DNA of 64,000 nucleotides from Polytrichum commune (GCA_950295325.1 OX485805.1:51424758-51488757), one strand, 5' to 3'. Numbered from the stretch's first letter, positions 1 through 11,306 are shown. Numbers and translations are program-made. Notes: a model not told the origin generated them from the sequence alone.

Positions 1-1270
1 CAGATCGAGAGTATGTAGTTCAGGACTCGTCACCAACTTTCTACTCGTTCTTTTATTGATGTCAACAAAAGATGAGCATGCTCTGTGCTTTCCAATTAAG
101 ATGAATGTGCTGTCAGTGCTTAGGTGTACCTTAATTTGCTCAGTCTGTTGAACTTTATGATGGCAGTATCCATGCTCATAGGTTGGAAGACATCCATAGC
201 TTCCAACAGATAGACCAACCCATGTCTTGCTATGGCATTCTCCGGGAGTTATACCTACCAGGCGCTAATTGAAGGCTGTCATGAAATTCCATTTTTTCAT
301 GTATAGGTTTGTAAAAATTTGTGCAGCTGGTTTTTGACCATCCTAAGCAAATGTTAAATGTGGGTGAATGTGCAGCTCGATGACTGGGTGTTATGCCGCA
401 TTTACAAGAAGAGTACAAGTGCTCAGCGTACAGGGAAGGAGCGTGAAAACTCCTCATGTGTGGAAGAGGTAAGGTACTCCTGACAGAGCCTTTTAGAGGT
501 ACTTAAAAAGTGATCGTGTTGGCCTTGATGTGCTAGGAACTGGTAAAGATGTCAAAGTCAAGTCGCGTCTGCTTGCAATGAAGTACACTTGGTCGAGAGG
601 ATATGGTGGTCACCATCTTCCTACAGTCTATTGGCTTGTCCCCAGATGTGCTGTTCCCTTTTGCTGCCTCTGGCCAAGGAATTCAAACTAAAATGTGTTA
701 CTCCCTCTTTTTTCTTTTTAAAACTGCAGATCAAAGAGCTTGAATTATAATCCTCCATTTCTTCTCTATTTCCATGTATAGTAATATTAGAGAAATAAAT
801 CTGGTTCTGGTTCAGGGCAGTTTCTTTAGATGTCATCAGAGGAAATATCCTCCTGAGCTAAAAACTTTAGACCTCATTATATAGGAAAATATCTCGTCCT
901 ATTATCCTCACTTCAGCAAAGGTTTTACATATTTATTCATCTCTGAAATGTCACTTAAGAACTTTTCATGTAAAGCGACCCCAGATGATTCTGAAAGTAG
1001 GGTTACCACTAGAGTTCCACTAAGGTATGGGTTGGTCCATCAATCTTTATGCCATCAGACAGCTGAATCCACTACATAGCAAGGTTATTTTACATTATAA
1101 AATTTTGAGAGCTACATAAACCCAAGATTAGTATAAAACCTCATCATCATCATCATCATTATCATCTTCACTTCAATAAGCCAAATTTGTTCACACCTTT
1201 TTGGGATGCATCATCATCATCATTACCATCATGAACTCAGTAAACCCAAACTTGTTCACACCTTCTTGGG
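1..1270. other. Upstream or intronic sequence with ATC-rich duplicated block
   Basis: No supportable coding exon is visible here. It is probably intron or upstream sequence of the gene ending at 2107. From about 1140 there are two (ATC)n-rich blocks of roughly 64 bp in direct repeat. Each ends in a near-identical TTGTTCACACCTTYTTGGGATG string, at about 1188-1210 and 1252-1273. The second copy abuts the open frame of the next feature and supplies the ATG at 1271. Confidence 0.5.
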
Positions 1271-2107
1271 ATGCGTAAATGGTGGGAACAGGTCCTAGCA
1301 TCGCTACCAGAGATTGATGATCCAAAGCTAGTGCTCCCAAGGCTCAGCTCCTTCCAGGGGCTGATGGAGACCGAAGACCAGTTCATGGACAGCTTATTGA
1401 CGGGCGAAAATAAGTCGGAGAATGGAAGCCGGTCTGTAGAAGTGGAGTCCTCACCTGACTTCAAGCGTACCATCCTGTCGTCTTCGAGGATGATGGAAAG
1501 TCTACAGCGTGGGATGCACTTGCAACAGCAGCAGCAACATCAGCAACATCAACAACAACAGCACCACCACCACCACCAGAGCATGGCTGTTCCAGGTGGG
1601 TTGCCCTTTAAATTCCATGGCAATTGGAAGGTGCACAGGACTCCTGAAGACAATGTCAACACCAGCAGCATGGAGCAGCCGTTCAACCGCCCACCACTGG
1701 ATCTCGGGCGACCAGGTTTACTGAGCTTACGGCCTAGCTCGGACAACCCGGGTGCGATGCGGCAGGTGGAGAATGTGATGCGCCCTCCTGACGTGGCACT
1801 CCGCACAATCTCAGATGAGGAGGTGCAGAGCTCGTTTCGGTCGTCACCCATGCGATTCTCCAATTCCTCGGCCACGGCTAGTAACAACAACAACAGCAAC
1901 AACAACAGCAACAACGAGGGCCTTGAGTCCATCTTCTCGTTCAACAATTACGACCCACAGCAGCGTGCAACTATCAATGCGTTGCTCCCAGCGTCTACAT
2001 CTGCTGGAGGCAGCCCTAACTCCAACTTGGGGTTCCTGGCTCCTCCACAATACGCAAGAGGACATGGGCCGGGACAGAATTATACTTTCAGCCCTGCTCC
2101 AGCTTAA
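1271..2107 (+). CDS. 3'-terminal exon of a Gln/His/Asn-rich, probably nuclear protein (family not recognised)
   Basis: Open frame of 278 codons ending TAA at 2105-2107. ATG 1271 lies in a duplicated ATC-rich block and is probably not the real start. AG sites at about 1289 and 1308 could be acceptors, so the true exon would begin around VLASLPEIDDPKL. The acidic N-terminal part has IDDPK and LSSFQGL. A Gln/His tract follows at about residues 84-103 and an Asn/Ser tract at about 203-215. The rest is rich in Pro and Ser, without membrane segments. Such disordered tracts are usual in plant transcription regulators, but I see no DNA-binding domain; it may sit in exons left of the window. The 132-residue minus-strand frame over the same bases is a low-complexity shadow. 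I am sure it is coding, not what it does. Confidence 0.7.
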   Translation: MRKWWEQVLASLPEIDDPKLVLPRLSSFQGLMETEDQFMDSLLTGENKSENGSRSVEVESSPDFKRTILSSSRMMESLQRGMHLQQQQQHQQHQQQQHHHHHQSMAVPGGLPFKFHGNWKVHRTPEDNVNTSSMEQPFNRPPLDLGRPGLLSLRPSSDNPGAMRQVENVMRPPDVALRTISDEEVQSSFRSSPMRFSNSSATASNNNNSNNNSNNEGLESIFSFNNYDPQQRATINALLPASTSAGGSPNSNLGFLAPPQYARGHGPGQNYTFSPAPA

Positions 2108-2920
2108 TAGCAGCATAAAGACTGGAGCTTGAGCCTTACTTACAACATGATGATGTTCGATTTCTCTGCAGGCTGCAGTGACATGCGCTCCAGCTTGTGA
2201 GGAGGGGTGCATAGAGCAGATTGAAGTGGGCTTCAATTAGCGGATATAAAATCATACTACGCGAAAAGCAGATTCTTACTGCCAGTGATGTCATCAGCAA
2301 ACGATATATGCACACGAGACCCTTCAGCGACGGGCTCTTGGATTAGGGGTGCCAGACCTCTGATTAGTATATTTGGGTCCATTAGTATTTTGTATTCATA
2401 TTACACTACACCACAGAAATCATATACTTTAAAGGAACTGACAGGGGGTTAGGAGGGTGGGTGGCAACCTGTTTATTTAATTGGTATATAATTCCCCCCC
2501 CAGTCAGCCCAGATGATGATGTATAGGAAATCTTACTTGTCAAAGATTGTATCCTGAGCAATGGGTCGGTCACTCCTGTAAAGTGAAAGCTCGGAAAGGA
2601 ACCCCGTAAATTTCACCCAGGCCATATACAATGTTGTGGCCACTGTACTTGAAAAGCACACATTGCAGCTCATTGGGTAGCCTAGTTTAACCCCATGTAG
2701 ATTCGGTGCCTTGTGGACATGAATGGGGGAGGCGAGTTAATGAGTGTGTAGTAGCTCCTACAGTAGTTTGCTTACCAACAAGATGTGCACGCCATTCTGA
2801 CATCAACCTTTTTGTGTGTGCAACTTGGAAAACAATGATTCTTTGTATTGACCAGTGTTTGTGCCTTGCGATTCTTTACAGGATGACTGTTAATAAAGGG
2901 GAAAAATCCTGTTGATGTGC
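2108..2920 (+). terminator. 3' UTR and candidate poly(A) signal
   Basis: Sequence after the stop codon has no convincing frame. A canonical AATAAA at 2892-2897 is followed by TG-rich sequence (TGATGTGCCTGCTGTGTTGT), the usual layout of a plant 3' end. The implied 3' UTR is about 800 bases. The exact cleavage site cannot be read from sequence. Confidence 0.5.
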
Positions 2921-3177
2921 CTGCTGTGTTGTTCTCTGCCACTTGTGTGTGTGCCTTCTAACTTAACTTAGAATGATATGTTTGCACTGCAAGAGCATGA
3001 CCATACTCTCCTGATGTCTCACGAGCATAAGTTTATTATGTGTGCATACATCATAATGTGGACATGTACTTAGTCTTCAGAACTGCACTACTATGTCTAA
3101 TTAGTGTGGGTTGCCATTTGAAGTTACATGTTGCTGTAACTTTTTACTGGGAGTATCATTTTTCACCCAAATAACAC

Positions 3178-3515
3178 AAGTACATTGTTTTGTCTAATTA
3201 GTGCGGGTTATCATTTGGAGCTATGCATCGCGATAAATTTTTACCGAGAGCATCATTTCCTACCTAAATAACATAAGTAGTTACTATGCACATTGGAGAA
3301 TATGCTATATACCTCAGTTGGTAAAAAGTGATATCATCTGTTAAAAAGTTATTATAGCAACATGTAACTCTGAGTGGTAACCCACACTATTAGACAAAAC
3401 AGTGTAGTTAATATGCACATCAAAGAATATGATATAATTTAGTTGGTAAAAAAGTTATAGCAACATGTAACTCCGAACGGTAACCCACACTAAATTAGAC
3501 AAAATGGTGTACTTG
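3178..3515. repeat. Foldback (MITE-like) element with nested inverted repeats
   Basis: The left end CAAGTACATTGTTTTGTCTA (from 3178) pairs with the right end TAGACAAAATGGTGTACTTG (to 3515) with two mismatches, and pairing continues through GTGCGGGTTA / TAACCCACAC. A second pair lies at 3095-3115 and 3376-3395, so each arm is present twice. No coding capacity. This is a non-autonomous inverted-repeat element or its remains; superfamily not assigned. Confidence 0.65.
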
Positions 3516-4026
3516 CCCTCTTATGAGCCCAAGATTGAAACTGTGCAAACTGTCTGCAAGGAACAATAAGATCTCTCTATCCCTCAACAAAGTATGGATA
3601 TTCCTCCACCTGGATTCTGATCTCCAGTGTGGCATGTATTATTCAGCAAATCAGAATGGAGAAACACACTTAAAATTTGAATCATTCAAAGGCACTTTTT
3701 CTATTTGAATGTTTTGGATGTAATTTATGTGTGGCCGCTTCCTTAGGTACACCGTACAAATATCTATGCACACGATTTTCCTAGTCATCGAGAGGCTTCA
3801 GAACATACTAACAGTGGGGTCCATCATGGTTACTACCAGTGTTGGACTGGTATGCATACCATTTAGGTATCTATCATGAGGGTTTCACCTTTTTGAATAC
3901 TAGCAAGGGTTGGGTGTTCGATGCTGTTTGATGGTGTTTTTGTTTTCGATATCATTCGGGTTTTTATATCAAGCAAGAATTTTCATTCCTAGTTACAATT
4001 GTCTTAATATCAATCTGGTTTAGAAT
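3516..4026. other. Intergenic sequence, nothing recognised
   Basis: AT-rich sequence with one 61-codon open frame at 3523-3708 that has no recognisable domain and is probably chance. Confidence 0.4.
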
Positions 4027-4574
4027 TACATTGTTTATGGTATTTAGTGTCATGTACACTATTTGCAAAGGGCCTAAACTACATGTCAAGAGGTCTCAAA
4101 GTGTCATGTCCGTTAATTGTCAATATGGTACATTATTCATCAACATAAACAACATATTCAAGTGAAAATTTATTTACATTATGACATTTAGCGTAGTACA
4201 TTGGAATACTTGGCTTGATGGTTTAATGTTTTAGTATGCAAGGGGAAGATAGATTGGAGCATAATGATGGCAAGACTTGTCATGTATTTATATTTTAGTA
4301 TGCAAGACAGAGACATTTTTAAACATACTAATGCCAAGTGTCATTTGTGTACACTTTAGTCAACTTGTAAACCATCGTGTGACATATGCAAACACAGTAT
4401 GCCTTTATTGAACATACTCATGATAAGATATTAATAAGAGCACTTTTAATCGCCAAGTATCATGAGGTGACACTAATGATGAAGTTGTTGGTCATTAGTG
4501 AAACCTAGAATACGCCTCAAAATAGGGTTAGTGACACTATTACACATGTGACTCTAAATACCATAAACGGTGTA
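4027..4574. mobile_element. Inverted-repeat element, copy 1
   Basis: About 548 bp. The left end TACATTGTTTATGGTATTTA matches the reverse complement of the right end TAAATACCATAAACGGTGTA with two mismatches, and the match continues inward through GTGTCA. The interior shares about 500 bp of diverged similarity with copy 2 at 5064-5619 in the same order. Non-coding, so a MITE-type element. No clear target-site duplication. Confidence 0.7.
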
Positions 4575-4790
4575 CACTAAATATTGTATTTAGCATCACT
4601 TATTATTTGATATTATGCAATGCTATATTTATTTAGTATATATCTCATAATTTTTTCCAACAACTATCAAATTGGGTGTTTGCACATTATAATATATTGA
4701 TAACTTTACTTGATATAAAATTACATCAATAGTAATTAAAAAACCATTATGTAACTCCAAAAAATGACACTGAATATCATAATTAGTGTA
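4571..4790. mobile_element. Short related inverted-repeat element
   Basis: About 220 bp directly abutting copy 1. Its ends TACACTAAATATTGTATTTA and ATATCATAATTAGTGTA are imperfect inverted repeats related to the TIRs of the neighbouring 548-bp family, differing by TACACTAA in place of TACATTGT. Probably an older or internally deleted relative. Confidence 0.45.
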
Positions 4791-5063
4791 GGATTGACCC
4801 AAATAATAACATGGGTATACATAGATCTTTCCACCTCAATGACATACCCACCAAATGTCACCAAATGAGAGTATTGCAAATGAAGTATTTTGGAAGCATT
4901 ATCATTCATTACTTCCATCATGGGAGTGAAATTTGCTCTTCAATTGGTTTGGCTAGACTCAAACCTATGATAAGTTTATGTGTCTGACTCCAATCATGAA
5001 GTCGATTAGAATTATTTGAATTTACTATCCTGACTCAAGACAATAGCGTTCATTGCAAGCCAC

Positions 5064-5619
5064 TACACCATTTATGGTATTTAGTTTCACGTACACTATT
5101 TGCAAAGGGCCTAAACTAGATGCCTACACATCTCAAAGTGTCACGCTTGTTGATTGTCAATATGCTTTTATTTTTCAACATAAGTCAGTTTTTTAAGTGA
5201 AAAATATATATATTTATAATAATAAATAAAGTCTACATTATGGCATTTGGAGTAGCACATTGGAATATTGTAGATGATATAATCTTGCGTTTTAGTATGC
5301 AAACTAATGGCAAGTGTCATGTGTTTACATTTTAGAATGCAAAAGGAAGATATAGATATTCTTGAGCATACTAATGTCAAGTGTCATTTGAGTACACTCC
5401 AATCAACTTGTAGACCATGGTGTAACATAGGCATCCACCTCATAACAACTATTGAACATACTCATGCCAATATATTATTGAGTGCACTTGAATGCCAACT
5501 ATCACAAAGTGACACTTATGGTGAAGTTGTTAATTATTATTGTAACCTAGCATACGCCTCAATAATGGGTACTAAGTGACACTATTATGCATGTGACACT
5601 AAATACCATAAACAATGTA
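5064..5619. mobile_element. Inverted-repeat element, copy 2
   Basis: About 556 bp with ends TACACCATTTATGGTATTTA and TAAATACCATAAACAATGTA. The interior parallels copy 1, including the shared string TTTGCAAAGGGCCTAAACTA and the terminal stretch around CATACGCCTCAA. The 90-codon plus-strand frame at 5307-5579 lies inside it and has no domain. Confidence 0.7.
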
Positions 5620-5639
5620 CATTGATTATGGTAACTATT

Positions 5640-8071
5640 GTAGGCCACACTAATCACAACGGCCGGGGATTCGTGGCACTCATGTATTTTCATTAGTGAG
5701 AGTTCATTCATCTTTGCGGATGAGATGAATCACTTTAGACACTGCCTCACGTTGTCTGCTCCTTGTCTCAAGGGTTTCAAAAATACCAAGTTTTAGTAGT
5801 TCTAAATGATCCTAGTCTAATCTAATACTTAAGGCAATAATACAAAGGGGGTTAGATAAAATAAAAATGCCTCATATAGAAACAAGTGGGTGCATCATGC
5901 GTTGCCAACCTATGATTATCAGTCCGGTTATTTTTAAGAAATTAATATGGGTGGGCATTAAATGTCCCCTCACGAACTTTCGGGGGTGGCAAATCCGGGC
6001 TAGGGAAACCCTCTAAATAAATTTATGAACCCAATCAGAAATTGTTGCCCATCCCGCCCAACTTCGGAAAAAACATTGCCCTTGCATTCTTGAAGACCGC
6101 TTGACTACAAATCCCATATTGAGTGCACTTCACCTTCAAGGTCTAAAATCCAATATATATGTGCACTTCCAATTAGTAAATAAGCAATTGATTGGGCTTT
6201 CATTCCAGAAGTGAAACCATCAATGAAGCACGTAATTAACTTGGAGGTCAAAAACATTACAAAATCCTCATTAACACTGAGGTTAAAATTTTGTGACTTA
6301 AAACTATCTTTGTCATCCTAATGATAGATTAGTGCAAGTGTTCATAAAATGACCAAAATTAAACAATGAACATAGAATATAAAATATACTACAAAAAATA
6401 TTAAAAAATAAATCTTATTTTTTAGGTAATATAATATGAGCTATAAATAAATGGTATGTTATTTGGAATTAGACTTGTGGAACAACATTATGGATGGGGT
6501 ATACTCAGAATATCATAAGTTTCTGACTATAGCCTATCTGAAATATTGTAATATTTTATCCTCATCAAATATTGTATAATCTTTAAAGTCACATGATATA
6601 TATTAATTATTTTCAAATAAATTATATATTCTTATTCTTATTATTGAATTTATTTTTGAGGTCACCAATTTACCATAAGTTAATATATATTATTTTGACA
6701 TATTACAAATGTTTGAGCAATCACACCTGCGCAAAATAAATGAATTATGAACAAAAAAATGTCTATGACAACACATCATTATTATATATTGCACACGTTG
6801 ATATCTTGCGATATTTATCAAAATAACCATGTGGAATTCAAAGCCACATCATGGCCTTGGAAACAACTCACAGGAGGTTAGAAAATAGGCTTAGAGCATC
6901 CAATGCCACATTGTTGCCTCTTGCCAACTAATTGATATTTACAAAATAGCTAGTAATTCACAATAGCTATGAGGGAGAAAATAGGTCATACATGCCAACT
7001 CGGAGATGTTTCACTAAAGTAAGCTCCATCCGAGCTTCTTGATGGACTCATCCAATTTTTGTTACCGTATGACTTTACTTGAGTGCCACGAACCCCTGGC
7101 CAATAACAACACATTCATACTAAAGTGTCCAACCACGATATTAAGGTATATCACTAAGGACTAAATAAGTAATTCTCACATTTCATAAGGTGTCGAGTTT
7201 TATGCAACATCAATGATTAAAATTACCAATTATTGATATATTTGATGACCATTATTATGATTGTGTTGTGTCTTGTTCATATACATATGTAAATTTCAAA
7301 ATCAAAGCCTGATAATTATTCTAAATAGTGCCAAAGATTGAAAAAAGGGTGGTGCATGGATTTTTGTTTTAATAGTTACCAGGCTTTGAGTTTTAGCTTC
7401 ACATAGGTTGATAATGATCATCAAATGTTGGGGATAATTTTGTGGGTGCGCATTATTTACCAACACACAATATATAAAATCGGAGATCCAAGAAACAAAA
7501 AATATTAGCTCCACAAAATCTTGCTCATTTTGTTGGAAACGAACAATCTTTCTTGTAGAACTTCTCATGCTCCTTCTAAATACATAAATTTCACCTCCTC
7601 ACTCTTATCCGTTTAGTTATAATAACCATTCAAAGATAAGTTGCATAAATCCTCAAGAAACAATTGCATGTTGCTTTTTTATATTTTTCCCTCAATTCTT
7701 GGACTTTGGAAATGAATTTATGCTCTTTAGATATGCATTCTTAAGTTTTGTATCTAGATTTGAAAGAATGAGAATATAGTAAGTGATTGAAGATTCAAGT
7801 ATAAACATCCATTGCACACTATTTCCATTTGTGATGGTGTATATGGTGGGCTACACTAATGATAGGCTACACTACTTAATGAGCACAAGAATCTTCACTT
7901 GCATAATGAATAAGATATTCATATGAGCATCAAAAATTATGAAGCAAATGGCTAATCATCTCACACTAATTGCATGTTTCATATCCAAATAGCATGAGAC
8001 CTTATACCGAGTTGAAAAAATCAAGGCTGCAAACAGTTCTGACACGTCCCCCAAAGATGTCAATCCAACGC
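5640..8071. other. Gene-free AT-rich region with dispersed repeat pieces
   Basis: No exon supported. Around 7880-7960 there is a piece resembling the dispersed repeat at 58980-59050 (TTCACTTNGNTAATGAAYAAGATATTCATA). The rest is low-GC sequence with short unsupported frames. Confidence 0.45.
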
Positions 8072-8347
8072 CTATATGAAGGATCGCATGCGTGGTCGTG
8101 GAATAGATTGGCCCCCATCTGCGATGATCACACTTGCTGTCATGTGCTTTCCAGCATCGGTGACTAGATGTAGGACAAGGGATTTTAAGTCGGACCCAGG
8201 CTTCATCCATCTCTGCAATGGCACCACTTTCCCTGCCTCCTGGACCTCCTGCTCACTGGATGACACCAACAAGGGATCAACCCTCGACAAACCCCTCGCC
8301 ACAGCAGTCACTGATATCCCATACTTGCCCAACTCCATGCCCAACGA
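8072..8347 (-). pseudogene. SDR terminal exon
   Basis: 92 codons including the stop, acceptor GCAG just upstream at 8348-8350. Encodes SLGMELGKYGISVTAVARGL, then a variable lid region and IIADGGQSIPRPRMRSFI. This matches the usual SDR end, in which the helix after the catalytic Lys leads to a V-A-P/R-G loop and the final strand before a DGG motif. The frame is open throughout, in contrast to the damaged active site in the preceding exon. Confidence 0.7.
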
Positions 8348-8820
8348 CTGCACATCAAACCCATATCAGGGTGCAAAAACATTTAGAGTACTTTTTCCCA
8401 AATACTCATGTTCATCGGAATATGTCATCTTTATGGTAATTGGACAAAAAATTGTACAAATTGCAATTTGAAAAACCCATCTTATCGATTGCCGCATGTG
8501 ACTAAACAATTTGAAACAACACATCAGACTCACATCAAGGAACAGTTCCAGTTCATCAGAATAAGTCATGTTTATGGTCAGAAATAAAATAAGACAAATA
8601 TAATCTACACACTGCAATTTGGTAAACCCATCCTATCAACTTTTGCACCTGACTAAACAAACCGATGCAACACATCAAACTCACATCAGGGTTTAATAAC
8701 ATTTAGCGTACTTCTTTCTAAACAGTTCCTGTTCATCAGAGTGTATCATGTTTATGGTGATAAATAAAATAAGACAAAGATTATATACATCCATTCCTAC
8801 CAATTGTCGCACTGCCTAAG
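8348..8820. repeat. Three tandem ~150-bp repeats in an SDR intron
   Basis: The intron between SDR blocks 2 and 3 is almost entirely three diverged direct copies. Each carries CACATCA, a GTTCATCRGARTRTGTCAT-like string (about 8410, 8551 and 8731) and AAATAAAATAAGACAAA (copies 2 and 3). A new copy begins close to the splice acceptor, where CATCAAACCCATATCAGGG at 8353 parallels CATCAAACTCACATCAGGG near 8675. Confidence 0.7.
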
Positions 8821-8891
8821 ATAACTGATATGAAAATCATATAAAACTGGTCCTTAGAGATGTATTGCATGATTGGGGCAGATTTTCTAAC

Positions 8892-9183
8892 CTTGGTCAG
8901 CTGATGGAGTGCAGCCATGGCGGCTCCGTGAACTGAGACTCCAGGATAAAGGCCTCTCTCGATGCCAGAAATGTAGGACACAAAAATCACAGAACCCCCT
9001 CTTCCTGATGATTTCATTCGCCTTGCAACTGCCCTGGTGAGCAGCCACGGCGCCTTTAGATTCACAGTCATGGTATCTTCCCAGTCTGATTCAGTATACT
9101 CCAGCGGGTTTTGAAGTGCACCTCCACAAGCATTAGAATTCACAAGCACATGAAGTGAGTTCAGCAGAACTCCCAATGCAAAA
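8892..9183 (-). pseudogene. SDR central exon with lost catalytic Tyr and Lys
   Basis: 292 bases: one leftover base plus 97 codons, ending in LTK at a GTTAGA donor (8891). Acceptor CTACAG at 9184-9189. Encodes VLVNSNACGG (normally VNNAG), the helix region ESDWEDTMTVNLKAPWLLTR, the strand GGSVIFVSYISGI and then VHGAAMAALHQLTK where YxxxK is expected. The conserved N of TVNLKAP is kept. Confidence 0.75.
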
Positions 9184-9889
9184 CTGTAGATTGCTTTTGT
9201 TGCCATATAAGATACACATATCTTCTTCAAACACCAGCCTTCATCGAACACCTACTTTTGAGTGCAAAATGGCTCGATATTCTCCTAAAAGAAACGTTTC
9301 TAGTATTATTCCGAGGATTGATACAACAGTCCATTGGTTGGGATAGCCAAAAAGTCAATGGTCAGCACCCGCTCAACACTAACCACTTTAAACACACCTA
9401 TATAACTATTTCAAAAGATTGCATATAAGCTCTTTAAAAATTCGTCAGGAATTGAGGTTTAGTCACCTCAATCTCATTCTTATGACATTGGGTTCATACA
9501 ATGTTTGCTTATTGACTTGGTAATTTTTCCTGGATTTATTGCACATTGACCGAGGCCAAACATCCTGGAAGTGACCGTAATAATCTTGTCTACCTTAGTA
9601 CAGAATGCCAAGGAGGTAGAGTGATGAAATTCCAAGAGAAATTTCGATGGCATATTAAGTGGTACCTGGAATGGCAGAGCAATGGAGTAGAATATCCACT
9701 CCTCCAAAAGTTTCCCATGCTCTGCCTACAGATGCATCAATACTGCCCTCTCCCCCTCTCACGTCCAATTCCACTTCCCTCACCACATCTGCCGCCTACC
9801 GCAAGCACAAAGTTCACAAATCATGCCCAAATTCAACCAAAAGAAGCCCACACCTACAACATGAAGCATATAAACCTGAATGGTTTGTC

Positions 9890-11110
9890 AAAGGACTTGG
9901 AATTGCAACCCCCCGCACACTCGATAGTGCAAATCTGGTATGTAAGTTCATGCCAAAGCACGGATAACAAAACATGCCGGCCTTAAATTCCAATATCTGA
10001 CATATTGTCTCCCTAAACCCATGGTCTCACATGGTGCTAACTTCACTAGAATTTTAACTCCCGTAGAAGCATAGATAGAAAAGTGAAAAACCTATGCAAC
10101 CTTGTGACTTGTGACGCACTGTCTTTCTAACAGATGGCAGAACTGACATGCAATAAACAGAATCCTAATGCAAGTTTGAGAACCTGAGATTCAAGCGCAA
10201 AAGATTTGATACGTGCAGAGGCACTTGCACTCTTTATAAGACAAATATGGCATGTTAGTTCATAGCAAAGCACAGATAACAATATGTGCCTGACCTTAGA
10301 TTTGAATTTGACATATTATTACGTAAACTCACAGTCTGACATGTGTTAGATACACTATAATTTTTACTCAAGCACCCCTCCCGCAGAAGCACAGTTAGAA
10401 ATGTGACAAACCTATTCCACCATTAACTTGTGACACATTGTCTTTCTAACAGATGGCAGTACTGACATGCAATAACCACATTCCCAATGCAGGTTTGAGA
10501 ACCTAAGATCCGGGCACAAGAAATTGCACACACACACCCCCCACCCCCGCACTCTTGATAGTGCAGATCTGGCATGTAAGGCCATGCCAAAGCACAGTTA
10601 ACAATACATGCCCGGACTTGAATTCCATTTTCTGACATAGAGTTAGTTCACTAGAATTTTCACTCCCACAGAAGCACAGATAGAAAAGAGGAAAACCTAT
10701 ACAACCATTAACTTGTGACACATTGTCTTTCTAAAAGATGGCAGAACTGACATGCAATAAACAGATTTAGAATGCAAGTTTGAGAACTCGGGTTTCGGGC
10801 GCAAGAGATTGCAACCCCCCGCAATCTTGATAATGCAAGTCTGGCATGTAAGTCCATGCCAAAGCACAGATACCAATGCATGCCCGGACTTAAATTCCAT
10901 TTTCTGACATATTGTATCCCGAAACCCATAGTCTGACATAGCGTTAAATTTACTAGACTTTTGACTCCCGTAGAAGCACAGATACAAAAAGAGGAAAACC
11001 TATGCAGCATTTAAATTGTCACGCATCGTCTTTCTAACAGATGGCAGAACCGAGATACAATAAACAGACTTAGGAGGCAACTTCGAGAACCTGGGATTCG
11101 GGCAGAAGAG
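9890..11110. repeat. Four ~300-bp tandem repeats in an SDR intron, carrying copies of an exon end
   Basis: Diverged direct copies with a period near 300 bp. Shared landmarks are GTCTTTCTAACAGATGGCAG (about 10121, 10440 and 11029; CTAAAAGATGGCAG at 10731), TGACATGCAATAA, CATGCCAAAGCACRGATA and a block after GAGAACCTG. That last block is homologous to the end of SDR exon 1 around 11091-11130 (plus strand GAGAACCTGGGATTCGGGCA). Each unit therefore carries a degenerate copy of the coding end and the candidate donor. The first copy begins around 9890. Confidence 0.75.
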
Positions 11111-11306
11111 ATTTGATGTGTGCAGAGGTTGGACTCAACTGGGGAATACTTCCCGCAAGAACAATCCGATATCCCTCCTCGGCAAGAATGGCAGCTAGCT
11201 CATATCCCATGTCCTGCGCACTGCTGACCACCAGCACCACCTTACCCTTCAACCCAGAATCTCGTAGTTTTCTCTGCTTACTCTTTCCAATCTTCACCTC
11301 CCCCAT
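11091..11306 (-). pseudogene. SDR first exon
   Basis: ATG at 11304-11306 opens a frame with a basic N-terminus and LKGKVVLVVSSAQDMGYELA, followed by the second strand YRIVLAGS. GKVVLVTGASxGIG is the usual form, so the dinucleotide loop has lost its first glycines. A CAG|GTTCTC donor is possible at 11091/11090. The frame stays open for six more codons (VLEVAS), which could be the third strand, before a stop. Confidence 0.6.

Larger units (their letters stand above)
8072..11306 (-). pseudogene. Decayed short-chain dehydrogenase/reductase (SDR) gene
   Basis: Three exon-like blocks read in order on the minus strand. Block 1 (11306-11091) starts MGEVKIGKSKQRKLRDSGLK and covers the first Rossmann beta-alpha unit. 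Block 2 (9183-8892) holds VLVNSNACGG, the central helices and the active-site region. Block 3 (8347-8072) is the C-terminal third, ending RPRMRSFI. Blocks 2 and 3 join in phase 0 with a GT donor after LTK and a GCAG acceptor before SLGMELGKYG. Classical SDRs use Gly-rich TGxxxGxG for cofactor and Tyr-x-x-x-Lys for catalysis. Here the Gly-rich loop reads VSSAQDMG, and the Tyr and Lys positions are His and Met in VHGAAMAALHQLTK. Sequence expected between blocks 1 and 2, about 20 residues, was not found. It resembles plant FabG-like SDRs. I read it as a pseudogene; a pseudoenzyme is possible but less likely given the missing segment. Confidence 0.75.

Noticed and set aside
1549-1947. 132-codon minus-strand frame rich in Leu, Trp and Cys
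   Set aside because: Produced by the reverse complement of CAG/CAC/AAC repeats in the plus-strand gene.
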